Part shown: positions 15,421 to 23,830 of the stretch, in pieces
Layout of the letters: each line of letters begins with the position of its first letter
How positions within the stretch are numbered: the first letter of the stretch is position 1
Assembly (NCBI RefSeq): GCF_014174475.1
Contig: NZ_JACJUD010000007.1
Span: 1-64,000 of the forward strand
Length of the DNA: 64,000 nucleotides
Direction of reading: 5' to 3'
From: Aquipseudomonas ullengensis
GTDB lineage: Bacteria > Pseudomonadota > Gammaproteobacteria > Pseudomonadales > Pseudomonadaceae
Program-made: the position numbers and the translations under genes
Notes under the pieces: generated by a model
The model's database searches: none
What the model saw: only the letters and a program-made list of their open reading frames with translations
What the model was told of the DNA's origin: nothing

Positions 15421-17009
15421 GGCTGGCTCCCGGTGGCTGGGCGAGCGGCATCCTGCAGGCTGAATTTGCGCTTGAGGAACTGTGCCGGCGAGGTACTCAG
15501 GTTGTTCAGCCATAGCGCGTCCGAAGCGGCTTGCTGGGTTTGCACCGGCGCGCTCTTGCCCTTGCCGGGTTTGTTGTCGAACTTGATTTCATCGGGTTTG
15601 ACGTCGGGCGCTTTCTCCGCAGCATCTTGGGTGTCTTTCTGCAGGGCGATGGCCAGGGCCAGGTTGGCCGTGGCCTCGGGGAACTGCGCCTGTAGCTTCA
15701 GGGCCTGGCGGTAGGCGGCAATGGCCTGGTCGAACTTGAAGCGGCGGGTATAGATGTTGCCCAGGTAGAAGTACGCCTGCGGGGTGTCGAGGCGGGCGAA
15801 GCTTTCCAGGGCCAGGTCGTAGTCGGCCGCCTGGTAGGCCGCGATGCCTTTCCAGTAGGGATCATGAAAGTGAGCGGCGGCCTGCGGGTAATGGCCGTGC
15901 TCGAACGCCCAGCGCCCTTGCTGGTCGGCACTGAAGAAGGCATCGGCCAGTACACCGGCCTGGGCCGGTGCGGGTTGCAAGCCAAAGCCGAGCGTCAGCA
16001 GCACGGCGGCGCTCCAGTTCACGCTCCAGCCACGGCGCACGCAGAAGAAGGCGATCAACAGCAGCGGCCAGACCAGCCAGTAACCGGCGTCCTTCCAGTG
16101 GATTTCGCGTTGCTGGTCGTTGGCGTCCTGGAAGTGCTTCTGCGCGTGCAGTTCGATCCAGTCGAGGTCATCGCCGTCCAGGGTCAGGCTGCCCAGCGGC
16201 GCATCGGTGGCGTCGGCCAGTTGCTGCAGGCCCTTCTGGTCGAAGCTGCCGAGCAGCGGCCGGCCGTTGCTATCGGTTCGGGGCTGGCCGTGGGCGTCAT
16301 GCAAGACACCACCATCCTGGCTGCCCACGGCGAGGATCAGCACCTGCAGGTTGCTGTCTGCGAGCTGCTTTTTCACCTCGTCGAGTTGCGTGGTGTCGGC
16401 ACCATCGCTGACCAGCACCAGGGTGCCGGGTACCTGTTCGGCCGCGAGCAGGTGCTTGGCCTGTTCGATCACCGCCACTACGTTCTTGCCGGGGCGCTCG
16501 ATCAGGTCGCTGGAGAGGGCCTGGAGGAAGCTGTCGAGCAGCACCGGGTCATCGGTGGCCGGCAGCACCAGGTGGGCACTGCCGGCATAGGCGATAAGCG
16601 CGGTGCGGGCACCGGCGCGGCGCTGGATCAGGTCGTGCAGCTTGTGTCGGGCGGCTTCCAGGCGACTCGGTGGAACATCGCTGGCATCCATCGACGGTGA
16701 CAGGTCGAGGGCAAGAATCAGCGGCGCGCGGTTCTCCAGGAAGGGCGGACGGTCCTGCTGCCAGGTGGGCCCGGCGGCAGCCAACCCGCCAATAACTAGC
16801 AGGGAGGCGGCCAGGTGCATCGGGCGGATGCACTGGTTGTCCTGCGGAGTGAGCAGCAGGTGGCGCAGCAGGTGTTTGGCGATACGCCCCTGCAGGCGCC
16901 GCTCAAGGTCCTGGTTGCGCCGCCAGAGCAGGGGCAGCAGCGCGCCCAGGGGAATCAGCAGCAGCCACAGTGGGCGCAGGAAGTGGAAGGCGCTGAGGTC
17001 GATATCCAT
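15417..17009 (-). CDS. BatB/BatC-type VWA and TPR fusion protein
   Basis: A 530-residue protein. Two N-terminal helices (about 10-28 and 64-80) lead to a von Willebrand A domain with the metal site DLSPS (about residue 101) and VSDGADTT. Two further hydrophobic segments lie near residues 300-345, then a TPR region (about 370-460, with YDLALESFARLDTPQAYFYL and QAIAAYRQALKLQAQFPEA), and a charged tail. BatB and BatC are separate genes in some bacteria; here they are one chain, as in several Pseudomonas. One base separates it from batA. VWA domains bind protein partners through a divalent metal. Confidence 0.88.
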   Translation of the reverse strand: MDIDLSAFHFLRPLWLLLIPLGALLPLLWRRNQDLERRLQGRIAKHLLRHLLLTPQDNQCIRPMHLAASLLVIGGLAAAGPTWQQDRPPFLENRAPLILALDLSPSMDASDVPPSRLEAARHKLHDLIQRRAGARTALIAYAGSAHLVLPATDDPVLLDSFLQALSSDLIERPGKNVVAVIEQAKHLLAAEQVPGTLVLVSDGADTTQLDEVKKQLADSNLQVLILAVGSQDGGVLHDAHGQPRTDSNGRPLLGSFDQKGLQQLADATDAPLGSLTLDGDDLDWIELHAQKHFQDANDQQREIHWKDAGYWLVWPLLLIAFFCVRRGWSVNWSAAVLLTLGFGLQPAPAQAGVLADAFFSADQQGRWAFEHGHYPQAAAHFHDPYWKGIAAYQAADYDLALESFARLDTPQAYFYLGNIYTRRFKFDQAIAAYRQALKLQAQFPEATANLALAIALQKDTQDAAEKAPDVKPDEIKFDNKPGKGKSAPVQTQQAASDALWLNNLSTSPAQFLKRKFSLQDAARPATGSQP

Positions 17010-17010
17010 C

Positions 17011-18012
17011 TCAGCCCTCCTGTGTGCTGGCAGGGGTGCCAGGGCTGGTGATGCGTGCGCCGAACAGGGCCAGTAACTGGTACAGGGCGAGCAGGCCGAT
17101 GGCGGCGCCGAGCGGCATCCAGAACAGGTCGCGCTTGGGCTGGTGGCTGAGCTTCTTCACCTTATGCGGGGTGATGCGGTCCAGGGTGGCGTACACCTGG
17201 TCGAGGCTGTTGCGGTCGTCGGCGCGGAAGAAATGCCCGCCGGTGGCCTTGGCGATCTGTTGCAGGCTGGCCAGGTCGACCTTGGCTTCACCGCTGGCGC
17301 TGGGGTCGCCGATGCCGATGGTGTGGATGACGATGCCCTTGCCGGCGGCCATGGCAGCGGCGTGTTTGGGGGTAATGGCGCTGCTGGTGTCGTTGCCGTC
17401 GGTGAGCAGGATCAGCACCTTGTCCTGTTCCTGAGCGGCGTCGAGCAGCTTGATGGTCAGGCCGATGGCGTCGCCGATGGCGGTGTTGGGGCCGGCCATG
17501 CCGATGCCGACTTCATCGAGGAGGATGTTCAGGCTGGCATGGTCGAGGGTCAGCGGGGCCTGGGGGAAGGCGCCGGTGCCGAAGACGATCAGGCCGATGC
17601 GGTCGTCCTTGCGCCGCGCGATGAAGTCCTTGACCACGTCCTTGACCGCGCTGAGGCGATCAACCCGCTGCCCGGTGGCATTGCTGTAGTCGGTGGTCTG
17701 CATGGACTGCGAAATGTCGATGGCGAGCATCAGGTCGCGCACCGGCTGCTCGTGCTCGATGGGTTTTTCCACCCACACCGGGCGCGTGGCGGCGCCGACC
17801 AGCAGGGCCCAGACGAGCAGGTTGAGCAGCAGTTGCCAGCGGCTGCCGCGCACACCGGCCTGGCTGGGTGTCTGGCCGATGGCGCGGCTCATGGCGGCGA
17901 AGAAGGGCACGCGCACGGCGCTGCGTGCCTCACGGTAATCCGCCAGGTAGCGATAACCCAGCCACGGCAGCGGCAGCAGGAGCAACAGCCAGGGGTAATC
18001 AAGCTGCCACAT
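17011..18012 (-). CDS. BatA-type VWA-domain membrane protein
   Basis: A 333-residue protein with N-terminal helices (about 8-20 and 60-76), a von Willebrand A domain (about 93-280) carrying a complete metal-ion site (D99-I-S101-Q-S103, plus LLTDGNDTS), and a C-terminal membrane helix (about 300-318). This is the BatA layout: the VWA domain in the periplasm or cytoplasm held between membrane anchors. It overlaps the upstream DUF4381 gene by 14 bases. Together with the next VWA protein it is thought to form a chaperone-like complex served by the MoxR ATPase; direct evidence in Pseudomonas is limited. Confidence 0.88.
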   Translation of the reverse strand: MWQLDYPWLLLLLPLPWLGYRYLADYREARSAVRVPFFAAMSRAIGQTPSQAGVRGSRWQLLLNLLVWALLVGAATRPVWVEKPIEHEQPVRDLMLAIDISQSMQTTDYSNATGQRVDRLSAVKDVVKDFIARRKDDRIGLIVFGTGAFPQAPLTLDHASLNILLDEVGIGMAGPNTAIGDAIGLTIKLLDAAQEQDKVLILLTDGNDTSSAITPKHAAAMAAGKGIVIHTIGIGDPSASGEAKVDLASLQQIAKATGGHFFRADDRNSLDQVYATLDRITPHKVKKLSHQPKRDLFWMPLGAAIGLLALYQLLALFGARITSPGTPASTQEG

Positions 18013-18493
18013 GATGACGCTCCACCCAGTGTCGGCACTGGATCAGCAGTTGGGCGGCCTGCTCGGTGGGCAGGGCGCGCAACTGGCTTTCCGGCGCATA
18101 GGCGAGGCTCGCCAGCTGCCGGCTGAAATCGTCGGGCAATGGCTGCGCGCTGTGGCGGGCGAGGAAGGCCTGCCAGCGTTCGCCATCCAGGGTTGCCACG
18201 TCCGGCTGGCCGGGCATCGACAGGGCCACGCGCTTGAGCAGCTCGGGCAGTTCGCGCAGGGCTGGCAGGCGTTGCTCGGCGTCGGCCAGCGCCTGTTCCA
18301 GTTCAGCCAGGCGGGCGAGGGCTTCGCGGCGATAGCGATCCTGGCGCCAGCGGCGGTAGCGCAGGGCGCCCCAAAGGCCCAGGGCGAACAGCGCGAGCAG
18401 CAGCACGGCCAACCAGCCCCAGGTCTGTGGCAGGTAGCTGACCGGTGCGGGCAGGGCCAGTTCCTGCAGTTGCTCGATGCTCGGTGCGCTCAT
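17999..18493 (-). CDS. DUF4381 membrane protein
   Basis: A 164-residue protein with one membrane helix (about 27-46, WLAVLLLALFALGLWGALRY), then a charged helical cytoplasmic part (RYRRWRQDRYRREALARLAEL). Position between DUF58 and BatA, size and topology match the DUF4381 component of MoxR/Bat operons. Its ATG overlaps the DUF58 stop (ATGA) and its own 3' end overlaps the batA start, so translation is tightly linked on both sides. No enzymatic motif is seen. Probably a small structural partner. Confidence 0.8.
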   Translation of the reverse strand: MSAPSIEQLQELALPAPVSYLPQTWGWLAVLLLALFALGLWGALRYRRWRQDRYRREALARLAELEQALADAEQRLPALRELPELLKRVALSMPGQPDVATLDGERWQAFLARHSAQPLPDDFSRQLASLAYAPESQLRALPTEQAAQLLIQCRHWVERHHVAA

Positions 18494-19440
18494 CGGCTGG
18501 CCCCGCTCAGGCGGCCCAGTTCGCGGCGCATCTGTTGCACGCAGTCTTCACCGGTACTGAACATCATCAGCGGAACCTGGCTGCGCCGCAGCAGGGTGGC
18601 GACATCCTTGAGGCGTCCGCTGAGGAAATCGCCCAGGGGCTGGCGCACCTGCTTGCGCTCAACGGCCAGTTCGACCTGCAGTTCGCCCTGGGTGATCATC
18701 AGCCGGCCGCTGTCCGGCAATTGCAGGGCCAGCGGGTCGTAGACCTGCATGGCGATCACGTCATTGTGCCGCGCCAGCTGGCGCAGCAGCTGCAGGGTGC
18801 GCGGGCCGGCACCGGCGAAGTCGCTGACGATGCAGATCAGGTGATCGTGGCTGGCCAGCGCCAGGGCTCGTTGCAGCGCCTGGTCCAGCTGATCTTCGGC
18901 TTCCGTATCGGGGTTGCCGGCGCTGAGCTGCTGGTTGTGTTCGACCATGCGCGCGCACAGCGCCTGGATGCGCGTGCGGCTGCGCAGCGGGGCGATGCTG
19001 TCGATGCGGCTGTCGTTGAATACCAGCCCGCCAACCCGGTCGCCCGCCTGGAACACCATCCAGGCGGCGAGGGCGCCGATTTCGGCGGCACTGACCGATT
19101 TGAAGCTGCGCGTGGAGCCGAAGAACATCGCCATGCGCTGGTCCACCAGAATCAGCGCCGGGCGGTCGCGCTCCTCGGTGAAGGCGCGCACGAAAGGCTT
19201 GCCCATGCGCAGCGAGGCGCGCCAGTCGAGGTGACGCAGGTCGTCGCCCGGCTGGTAGCGGCGCAGCTCCTCGAAGTTCAAACCACGGCCGCGCAGGCGC
19301 GAGGCATGGTTGCCGGCGAGGATGCTCGACAGGCGCTGGCGGGCGAGAAAGCTCAGGCCACGCGCCTTGAACTCCAACGCCATGAGCTGGGGCAGGGAGG
19401 CGTAGACGAACCCGTCGGCTTCGCGCATGGGCCGCTCCAT
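18490..19440 (-). CDS. DUF58 domain protein
   Basis: A 316-residue soluble protein with the DUF58 signature: the RxRGxxFEELRRYQPGDDLRHLDW-like stretch (here RLRGRGLNFEELRRY followed by QPGDDLRHLDWRAS) and a degenerate VWA-like C-terminal half (ALILVDQRMAMFFGS). DUF58 proteins nearly always neighbour MoxR ATPases and are their presumed targets or adaptors. The start overlaps the moxR stop as TGATG. Function in this operon is inferred only from context. Confidence 0.88.
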   Translation of the reverse strand: MERPMREADGFVYASLPQLMALEFKARGLSFLARQRLSSILAGNHASRLRGRGLNFEELRRYQPGDDLRHLDWRASLRMGKPFVRAFTEERDRPALILVDQRMAMFFGSTRSFKSVSAAEIGALAAWMVFQAGDRVGGLVFNDSRIDSIAPLRSRTRIQALCARMVEHNQQLSAGNPDTEAEDQLDQALQRALALASHDHLICIVSDFAGAGPRTLQLLRQLARHNDVIAMQVYDPLALQLPDSGRLMITQGELQVELAVERKQVRQPLGDFLSGRLKDVATLLRRSQVPLMMFSTGEDCVQQMRRELGRLSGASR

Positions 19441-20420
19441 CAGGCCGGGATGGCTACTTTGTCGAGCAGGCGATCGAGCACCTGGTCGGCGCTGATGCCG
19501 TCGGCCACTGCGTCGTAGCTCAGTTGCAGGCGGTGGCGCAGCACTGGGTGCAGGACGGCGCGCACATCGTCCGGCGAGACGAAGTCCTGGCCCTGCAACC
19601 AGGCATGCGCCCGTGCCGCACGGTCGAGGCCGATGCCGCCACGCGGGCTGGCGCCGATGGCGATCCAGCGGGCGAGGTCGGCGTCGTAGTCGGCCGGGTG
19701 GCGGGTGGCGTTGATCAGGTCGATCAGGTAGCTGTCGATGGCCGGCGCCACCTGCACGGCGCTGACCTCCTTGCGTGCGGCGAAGATCACCTCCTGGGCC
19801 AGGGTGAACGGCTGGGCAGCGGCAGTGCCGGCGCCGAGTGCCTGTTCCTCGTCCCGCAGCAGGCGCAGCACCTGACTCTCGTCGGCAGGCTGCGGGTAGT
19901 CGAGCAGTACCTTCATCAGGAAACGGTCCATCTGCGCTTCGGGCAGCGGGTAGGTGCCTTCCTGTTCGATGGGGTTTTGCGTGGCCAGCACGATGAACAG
20001 CTCGGGCATCTTATGGCTGGTGCCGGCCACGGTGATCTGCCGTTCTTCCATGGCTTCGAGCAGCGCGGCCTGGACCTTGGCCGGGGCGCGGTTGATCTCG
20101 TCGGCGAGGATCAGGTTGCCGAACAGCGGGCCGGGCTGGAAGCGGATCTCGTTCTGCCCGTTGACCTGGTGCAGCACCTCGGCGCCGGTGATGTCCGAGG
20201 GCAGCAGGTCGGGAGTGAACTGGATACGGCTCATCTTGGTATCCAGGTGCCGGGCCAAGGCCTTGACCGTGCGGGTCTTGGCCAGGCCGGGAAGGCTTTC
20301 CAGCAGCATATGACCGTTGGCCAGCAGGCCCAGCAGGACCTGGCGGATGACGTGGTCCTGGCCCAGCACCGATTGGCTGATGGCGGCCTGCAGGGCGGTG
20401 ATCTCGTTACGAACGCTCAT
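19440..20420 (-). CDS. MoxR-family AAA+ ATPase
   Basis: A 326-residue ATPase. The Walker A region is LESLPGLAKTRTVKA, Walker B LILADEINRAPAKVQAALLEAMEERQ (shown in part: LILADEINRAP), sensor 1 in VLATQNPIEQEG, all typical of MoxR proteins, which act as chaperones for VWA-domain partners. I start at MSVRNEITALQAAI (20420); the open frame continues further upstream but would overlap the 3' end of the preceding barrel gene with no family match. It is the head of the tightly overlapping part of the cluster. ATP hydrolysis probably remodels BatA, BatB/C or the sulfatase system; the partner is not proven. Confidence 0.9.
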   Translation of the reverse strand: MSVRNEITALQAAISQSVLGQDHVIRQVLLGLLANGHMLLESLPGLAKTRTVKALARHLDTKMSRIQFTPDLLPSDITGAEVLHQVNGQNEIRFQPGPLFGNLILADEINRAPAKVQAALLEAMEERQITVAGTSHKMPELFIVLATQNPIEQEGTYPLPEAQMDRFLMKVLLDYPQPADESQVLRLLRDEEQALGAGTAAAQPFTLAQEVIFAARKEVSAVQVAPAIDSYLIDLINATRHPADYDADLARWIAIGASPRGGIGLDRAARAHAWLQGQDFVSPDDVRAVLHPVLRHRLQLSYDAVADGISADQVLDRLLDKVAIPA

Positions 20421-20512
20421 GGGCAAACTCTCGTCGGAACATGAAGGTGGGAGTGACTGGAATGGTCGATGGCCGGGCTTGTCCGGTTGTACATCGCGGG
20501 CCTTTCCTTGGC

Positions 20513-21418
20513 TTACCAGACGTACTGCATGCGCACGGTCCAGACATTGCTGTCGGCCGCATCGCTTTGTGGCTCGTAGCTGTCGGTGTAGGCCACCAGC
20601 CCGCCAAAGTGGGGCGACAACATGAAGCCTAGGCTGGCGCCGAGGGTCTTGTTCTCCTGCTCGTTGTCCTGGGCGCTGCCGTTGACCTTGGTTTCGCCGC
20701 CCTTGGCATAGGCGCCATCCAGCGACACCCACAGGGCGCGGTTCACCGTGTAGCTGTAGTGCGCTTCGAGGGTGCCCAGCGGGCGCTGCTCGAGCTTGTT
20801 GTTGCCGATGTAGTCGTCGTTGTCGGTGTAGAACGAGGCGTAGGCGTTGAGCTCCAGCCAGGTCGGGCCGAACGGCGTGCCGAAGGCGATTTCCGGCTTC
20901 ACCGACCAGCGGTTGGCGCCGATGTTGATCAGTTGGTCCTTGTCGTAGTCACCGGTCGGTGCCGTCACATACAAGGCATAGGAGAGAAAGGTTTCCGGCT
21001 GCCAGCTGGAGAACTCTTCCTTGGTTACCGCCGGCCCGCCGAAGATATTGCTGGCGAACACTGCCGTCACATCACCCATGCCGCTGCCGTGTTTGTCGTC
21101 GGTGAACAGCAGCGCGTTATCCAGCTTTGCGTCGCCCTCGGCATAGGGGATCAGCAGCTGGAAGGCGGCGTTCCTGCCGCCCAGGTCGAAGCTGCGGGCC
21201 AGGCGCAGGATGTAGATGTTGGCATCCAGCGACAGACCATCCACCGGGAGGGCGCCGTCGATGGGGGTGTTGGAATCCATCAGGTTCCAGTAGCCGAACA
21301 CGAAGTTCATGTCGACCGGGGTGTTCTGCCAGTCGCGGGCGTTGTCGCCCAGGGCATGCAGAGAAAGGGGCAGGGTGCTGGCCAACACGACCGCGCGAAT
21401 GGCTCGAGTAGCGTTCAT
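20513..21418 (-). CDS. outer-membrane barrel, MetA-pathway-of-phenol-degradation-like
   Basis: A 301-residue protein with a signal peptide (AIRAVVLASTLPLSLHALG) and a mature part of alternating aromatic and polar beta-strands ending in a C-terminal aromatic (VWTVRMQYVW), the hallmark of outer-membrane barrels. Pattern and length fit the transporter/MetA-pathway-of-phenol-degradation family (PF13557), porin-like proteins often found with catabolic genes. Start at 21418 (MNATRAIRA), with GGAAG upstream. It precedes moxR by 92 bp on the same strand and is likely the first gene of the 8690-21418 cluster. It could let a substrate of the sulfatase cross the outer membrane; that is a guess. Confidence 0.82.
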   Translation of the reverse strand: MNATRAIRAVVLASTLPLSLHALGDNARDWQNTPVDMNFVFGYWNLMDSNTPIDGALPVDGLSLDANIYILRLARSFDLGGRNAAFQLLIPYAEGDAKLDNALLFTDDKHGSGMGDVTAVFASNIFGGPAVTKEEFSSWQPETFLSYALYVTAPTGDYDKDQLINIGANRWSVKPEIAFGTPFGPTWLELNAYASFYTDNDDYIGNNKLEQRPLGTLEAHYSYTVNRALWVSLDGAYAKGGETKVNGSAQDNEQENKTLGASLGFMLSPHFGGLVAYTDSYEPQSDAADSNVWTVRMQYVW

Positions 21419-21872
21419 TTCCGACTTCTTCCTTGGCTTATTTAGTCGCGATGCAGCATTTCGGTCTGCTGCCATTCGCGCTACGAGTGCTGGCAGAACG
21501 ACATCTGTGCATGCCTTCCTGATGGCTTTAGCTCGGCTCTTTCAGGGGGGCATTCTTGCAGATTGAAAGTAGCATTACCTGACTTTATAGCCAGTTTCGG
21601 AGCCTGAAAATCCTTTTTATGAACTAATCGAAATAAAGGTGCCACTGAATAGGCTGGCAGGGAATTGCCGCCAGGCAGGCAAGGGCATGGCGGTTAGCCG
21701 TGTGCTGCGGCGCGGAAGCAGACGGCTGCTTGCCATTCGCTTGCGTATGCCTGCCAGATTGGCTGCGTGCCCCGTTCGCGCTGAGCGGGCGTGGGTGGGC
21801 GCGTGGCGCAGGGGCTTTCCCTGAGCCGGGCAAGCCCTTAAGGTGCGCCGATTGCGAGTGAGGGATTCGGCC
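21419..21872. other. 454 bp divergent intergenic region
   Basis: Lies between the leftward barrel gene and the rightward earP. It is AT-richer at about 21540-21640. The short open frames seen here (for example 21639-21824) have no ribosome binding site or recognisable product. It must hold promoters in both directions, but I could not pick a convincing -35/-10 pair by eye. Confidence 0.4.
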
Positions 21873-23018
21873 ATGAGCGCCCGTTGGGACATCTTCTGCA
21901 CCGTGGTGGATAACTACGGTGATATCGGCGTGACCTGGCGTCTGGCACGGCAACTGGTGGCCGAGCAGGGCGTCGCCGTGCGCCTGTGGGTGGATGAACC
22001 CGCCGCCTTGCTGCGCCTGTGCCCGGAAACGGATGTGGCCGTGCCCCAGCAGTGGCTGCAGGGTGTGGAGGTCTGCCACTGGCCGCAAGACGGGCAGGTG
22101 ATGGAACCGGGCGATGTGGTGATCGAGGCGTTCGCCTGCCATCTACCGGCCGCGTTCATCGCGGCGATGGCGGCCCGCGCACAGAAGCCGCTCTGGCTGA
22201 ACCTGGAATACCTCAGCGCCGAAGACTGGGTGGGTGGCTGCCACGGGCTGCCGTCGCCACAGGCGGGCGGGTTGCAGAAGTTCTTCTTCTTTCCCGGCTT
22301 CACCGCCGAGGCCGGCGGCCTGTTGCGTGAGGCGGATCTGCTGGCGAGGCGCCAGGCCTTTCAGGCCGAGCCCCAGGCTCGCCAGGCGTTTCTCGCCGGG
22401 CTGGGTGTGCCGCTGGTCAGCGGTGCGCGCCTGATCTCGCTGTTCACCTATGAGAATCCGGGGCTGGCCAGTTGGCTGGAGGTGCTGGCGGCGGCTAGCG
22501 TGCCGACCCAGTTGCTGGTGCCACAAGGGCGCATTCTTGGCGACGTGCAGGCCTGGCTGGGCGAGCAGGGTTTGCAGCCGGGCGACAGCCGGCAACGCGG
22601 CAACCTGCAGATTCACCTGCTGCCGTTCGTGCGCCAGGAAGACTACGACCTGTTGTTGTGGAGTTGCGATTTCAACGCCGTGCGCGGCGAGGATTCCTTC
22701 GTGCGGGCGCAGTGGGCCGGGCGGCCGTTGCTCTGGCACATCTACGAGCAGGACGAGCAGGCGCACTGGGACAAGCTCGAGGCGTTCTTGACGTTGTACC
22801 GTCACGGTTTGTCGGCGCCGGCGGATGCCGCATTGGGCAGTTTGTGGCGGGCCTGGAATGCGGGCGAGGACATGGCTGAACGCTGGCTGGCGGTGCAGAA
22901 CGTCTGGCCCGAACTGCTGGCGCATAGTGAACGCTGGTGTCTGCAGCAGGCCTCTCGTCCTGATCTTGCTGCGGCGCTGGCACAGTTTTATCGAAATTGG
23001 CTATCATGCGCGGCTTAG
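21873..23018 (+). CDS. earP: EF-P arginine rhamnosyltransferase
   Basis: A 381-residue GT-B glycosyltransferase of the DUF2331/EarP family, which adds rhamnose from dTDP-L-rhamnose to Arg32 of elongation factor P. The N-terminal VVDNYGDIGVTWRLARQL contains D13 and D17, residues shown to matter in other EarP proteins, and the C-terminal half has FNAVRGEDSFVRAQWAG, the conserved sugar-nucleotide site. I start at MSARWDIFC (21873) rather than the in-frame ATG 30 bases earlier, because family members begin this way. The target gene efp follows after 34 bases, as in other Pseudomonas. Confidence 0.95.
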   Translation: MSARWDIFCTVVDNYGDIGVTWRLARQLVAEQGVAVRLWVDEPAALLRLCPETDVAVPQQWLQGVEVCHWPQDGQVMEPGDVVIEAFACHLPAAFIAAMAARAQKPLWLNLEYLSAEDWVGGCHGLPSPQAGGLQKFFFFPGFTAEAGGLLREADLLARRQAFQAEPQARQAFLAGLGVPLVSGARLISLFTYENPGLASWLEVLAAASVPTQLLVPQGRILGDVQAWLGEQGLQPGDSRQRGNLQIHLLPFVRQEDYDLLLWSCDFNAVRGEDSFVRAQWAGRPLLWHIYEQDEQAHWDKLEAFLTLYRHGLSAPADAALGSLWRAWNAGEDMAERWLAVQNVWPELLAHSERWCLQQASRPDLAAALAQFYRNWLSCAA

Positions 23019-23052
23019 AAATTCGTACCTCCATCAAAATCCGGATATTCGT

Positions 23053-23628
23053 ATGAAAACCGCACAAGAAATGAAGCCCAACAGTGTGGCCCTGATCGAC
23101 GGTCAACCTTGGCTGATCCAGAAAGCCGAGTTCACCAAGTCCGGTCGTAACAGCGCCATCGTCAAAATGAAGCTGAAGAACCTGATCAACGGCTCGAAGA
23201 CCGAGACCGTTTACAAGGCCGACGACAAGATGGAGCCGGTGATCCTTGAGCGCAAGGAAGTGACCCTGTCCTACATCAGCGGCACTGATTACGTGTTCAT
23301 GGACCCGGAGTTCAACTCCTACGAACTGCGCGAAGAAGACCTGGAAAGCGTTCTGCCGTTCATCGAAGAAGGCATGACCGACATTTGCGAAGCCGTGTTC
23401 TTCGAAGGCAAAGTGATCTCCGTTGACCTGCCGACCACCATCGTTCGCCAGATCACCTACACCGAAGGCTCCGCCCGTGGCGACACCTCCGGCAAAGTGA
23501 TGAAGCCGGCCAAGCTGAGCAACGGTACCGAAGTCAAGGTTGCAGACTTCTGCAACATCGACGACTGGATCGAGATCGACACCCGCGACGGTTCCTACAA
23601 GGGCCGTACCCAGGCGCCGCAGGCTTAA
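23053..23628 (+). CDS. efp: elongation factor P (Arg32 type)
   Basis: A 191-residue EF-P, which binds stalled ribosomes and rescues peptide-bond formation at polyproline stretches. The KOW-like N-terminal domain carries TKSGRNSAIV with Arg at position 32, the residue rhamnosylated by EarP (lysine occupies this site in EpmA/EpmB-type EF-P). Two OB domains follow; the C-terminal IEIDTRDGSYKGR is conserved. No strong ribosome binding site precedes the ATG, although the gene is normally well expressed. It lies directly after earP. Confidence 0.97.
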   Translation: MKTAQEMKPNSVALIDGQPWLIQKAEFTKSGRNSAIVKMKLKNLINGSKTETVYKADDKMEPVILERKEVTLSYISGTDYVFMDPEFNSYELREEDLESVLPFIEEGMTDICEAVFFEGKVISVDLPTTIVRQITYTEGSARGDTSGKVMKPAKLSNGTEVKVADFCNIDDWIEIDTRDGSYKGRTQAPQA

Positions 23629-23669
23629 GAACCTGATTACGATTTCCTGACTGTCGGCCTGCCGGCGTT

Positions 23670-23728
23670 AAAAACGACCTCGGAATGCTCATTTACAGCT
23701 CGTAAACTCCGCTTCCTCGGTCGTTTTT
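23670..23728 (+). terminator. long stem-loop after efp
   Basis: AAAAACGACC (23670-23679) pairs with GGTCGTTTTT (23719-23728); between them lies an inner small palindrome, TTTACAGCTCGTAAA (23692-23706). The T run follows the stem, so it can end efp transcription. The loop sequence (CTCATTTACAGCTCGTAAAC) resembles a sequence I have seen repeated between Pseudomonas genes. Confidence 0.65.
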
Positions 23729-23797
23729 GCCTTGTCTGGCGCTAATTCAGAAAATCGTAAAACAGGCTCTACGCCTTCCGTCTGTACCGCGTGTGAC

Positions 23798-23826
23798 AAA
23801 AAGCCCGGCCATGTGCCGGGCTTTTT
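23798..23826. terminator. bidirectional terminator between efp and LysR gene
   Basis: AAAAAGCCCGGC-CATGT-GCCGGGCTTTTT: a GC stem flanked by A and T runs, so it can work on both strands. It stands four bases from the stop of the leftward LysR gene and downstream of rightward efp. Confidence 0.9.
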
Positions 23827-23830
23827 CATT

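Noticed and set aside
20421..20732. Apparent N-terminal extension of the MoxR ATPase
   Set aside because: Runs into the 3' end of the barrel gene, has no similarity to MoxR proteins, and MSVRNEITALQ is the usual family start.
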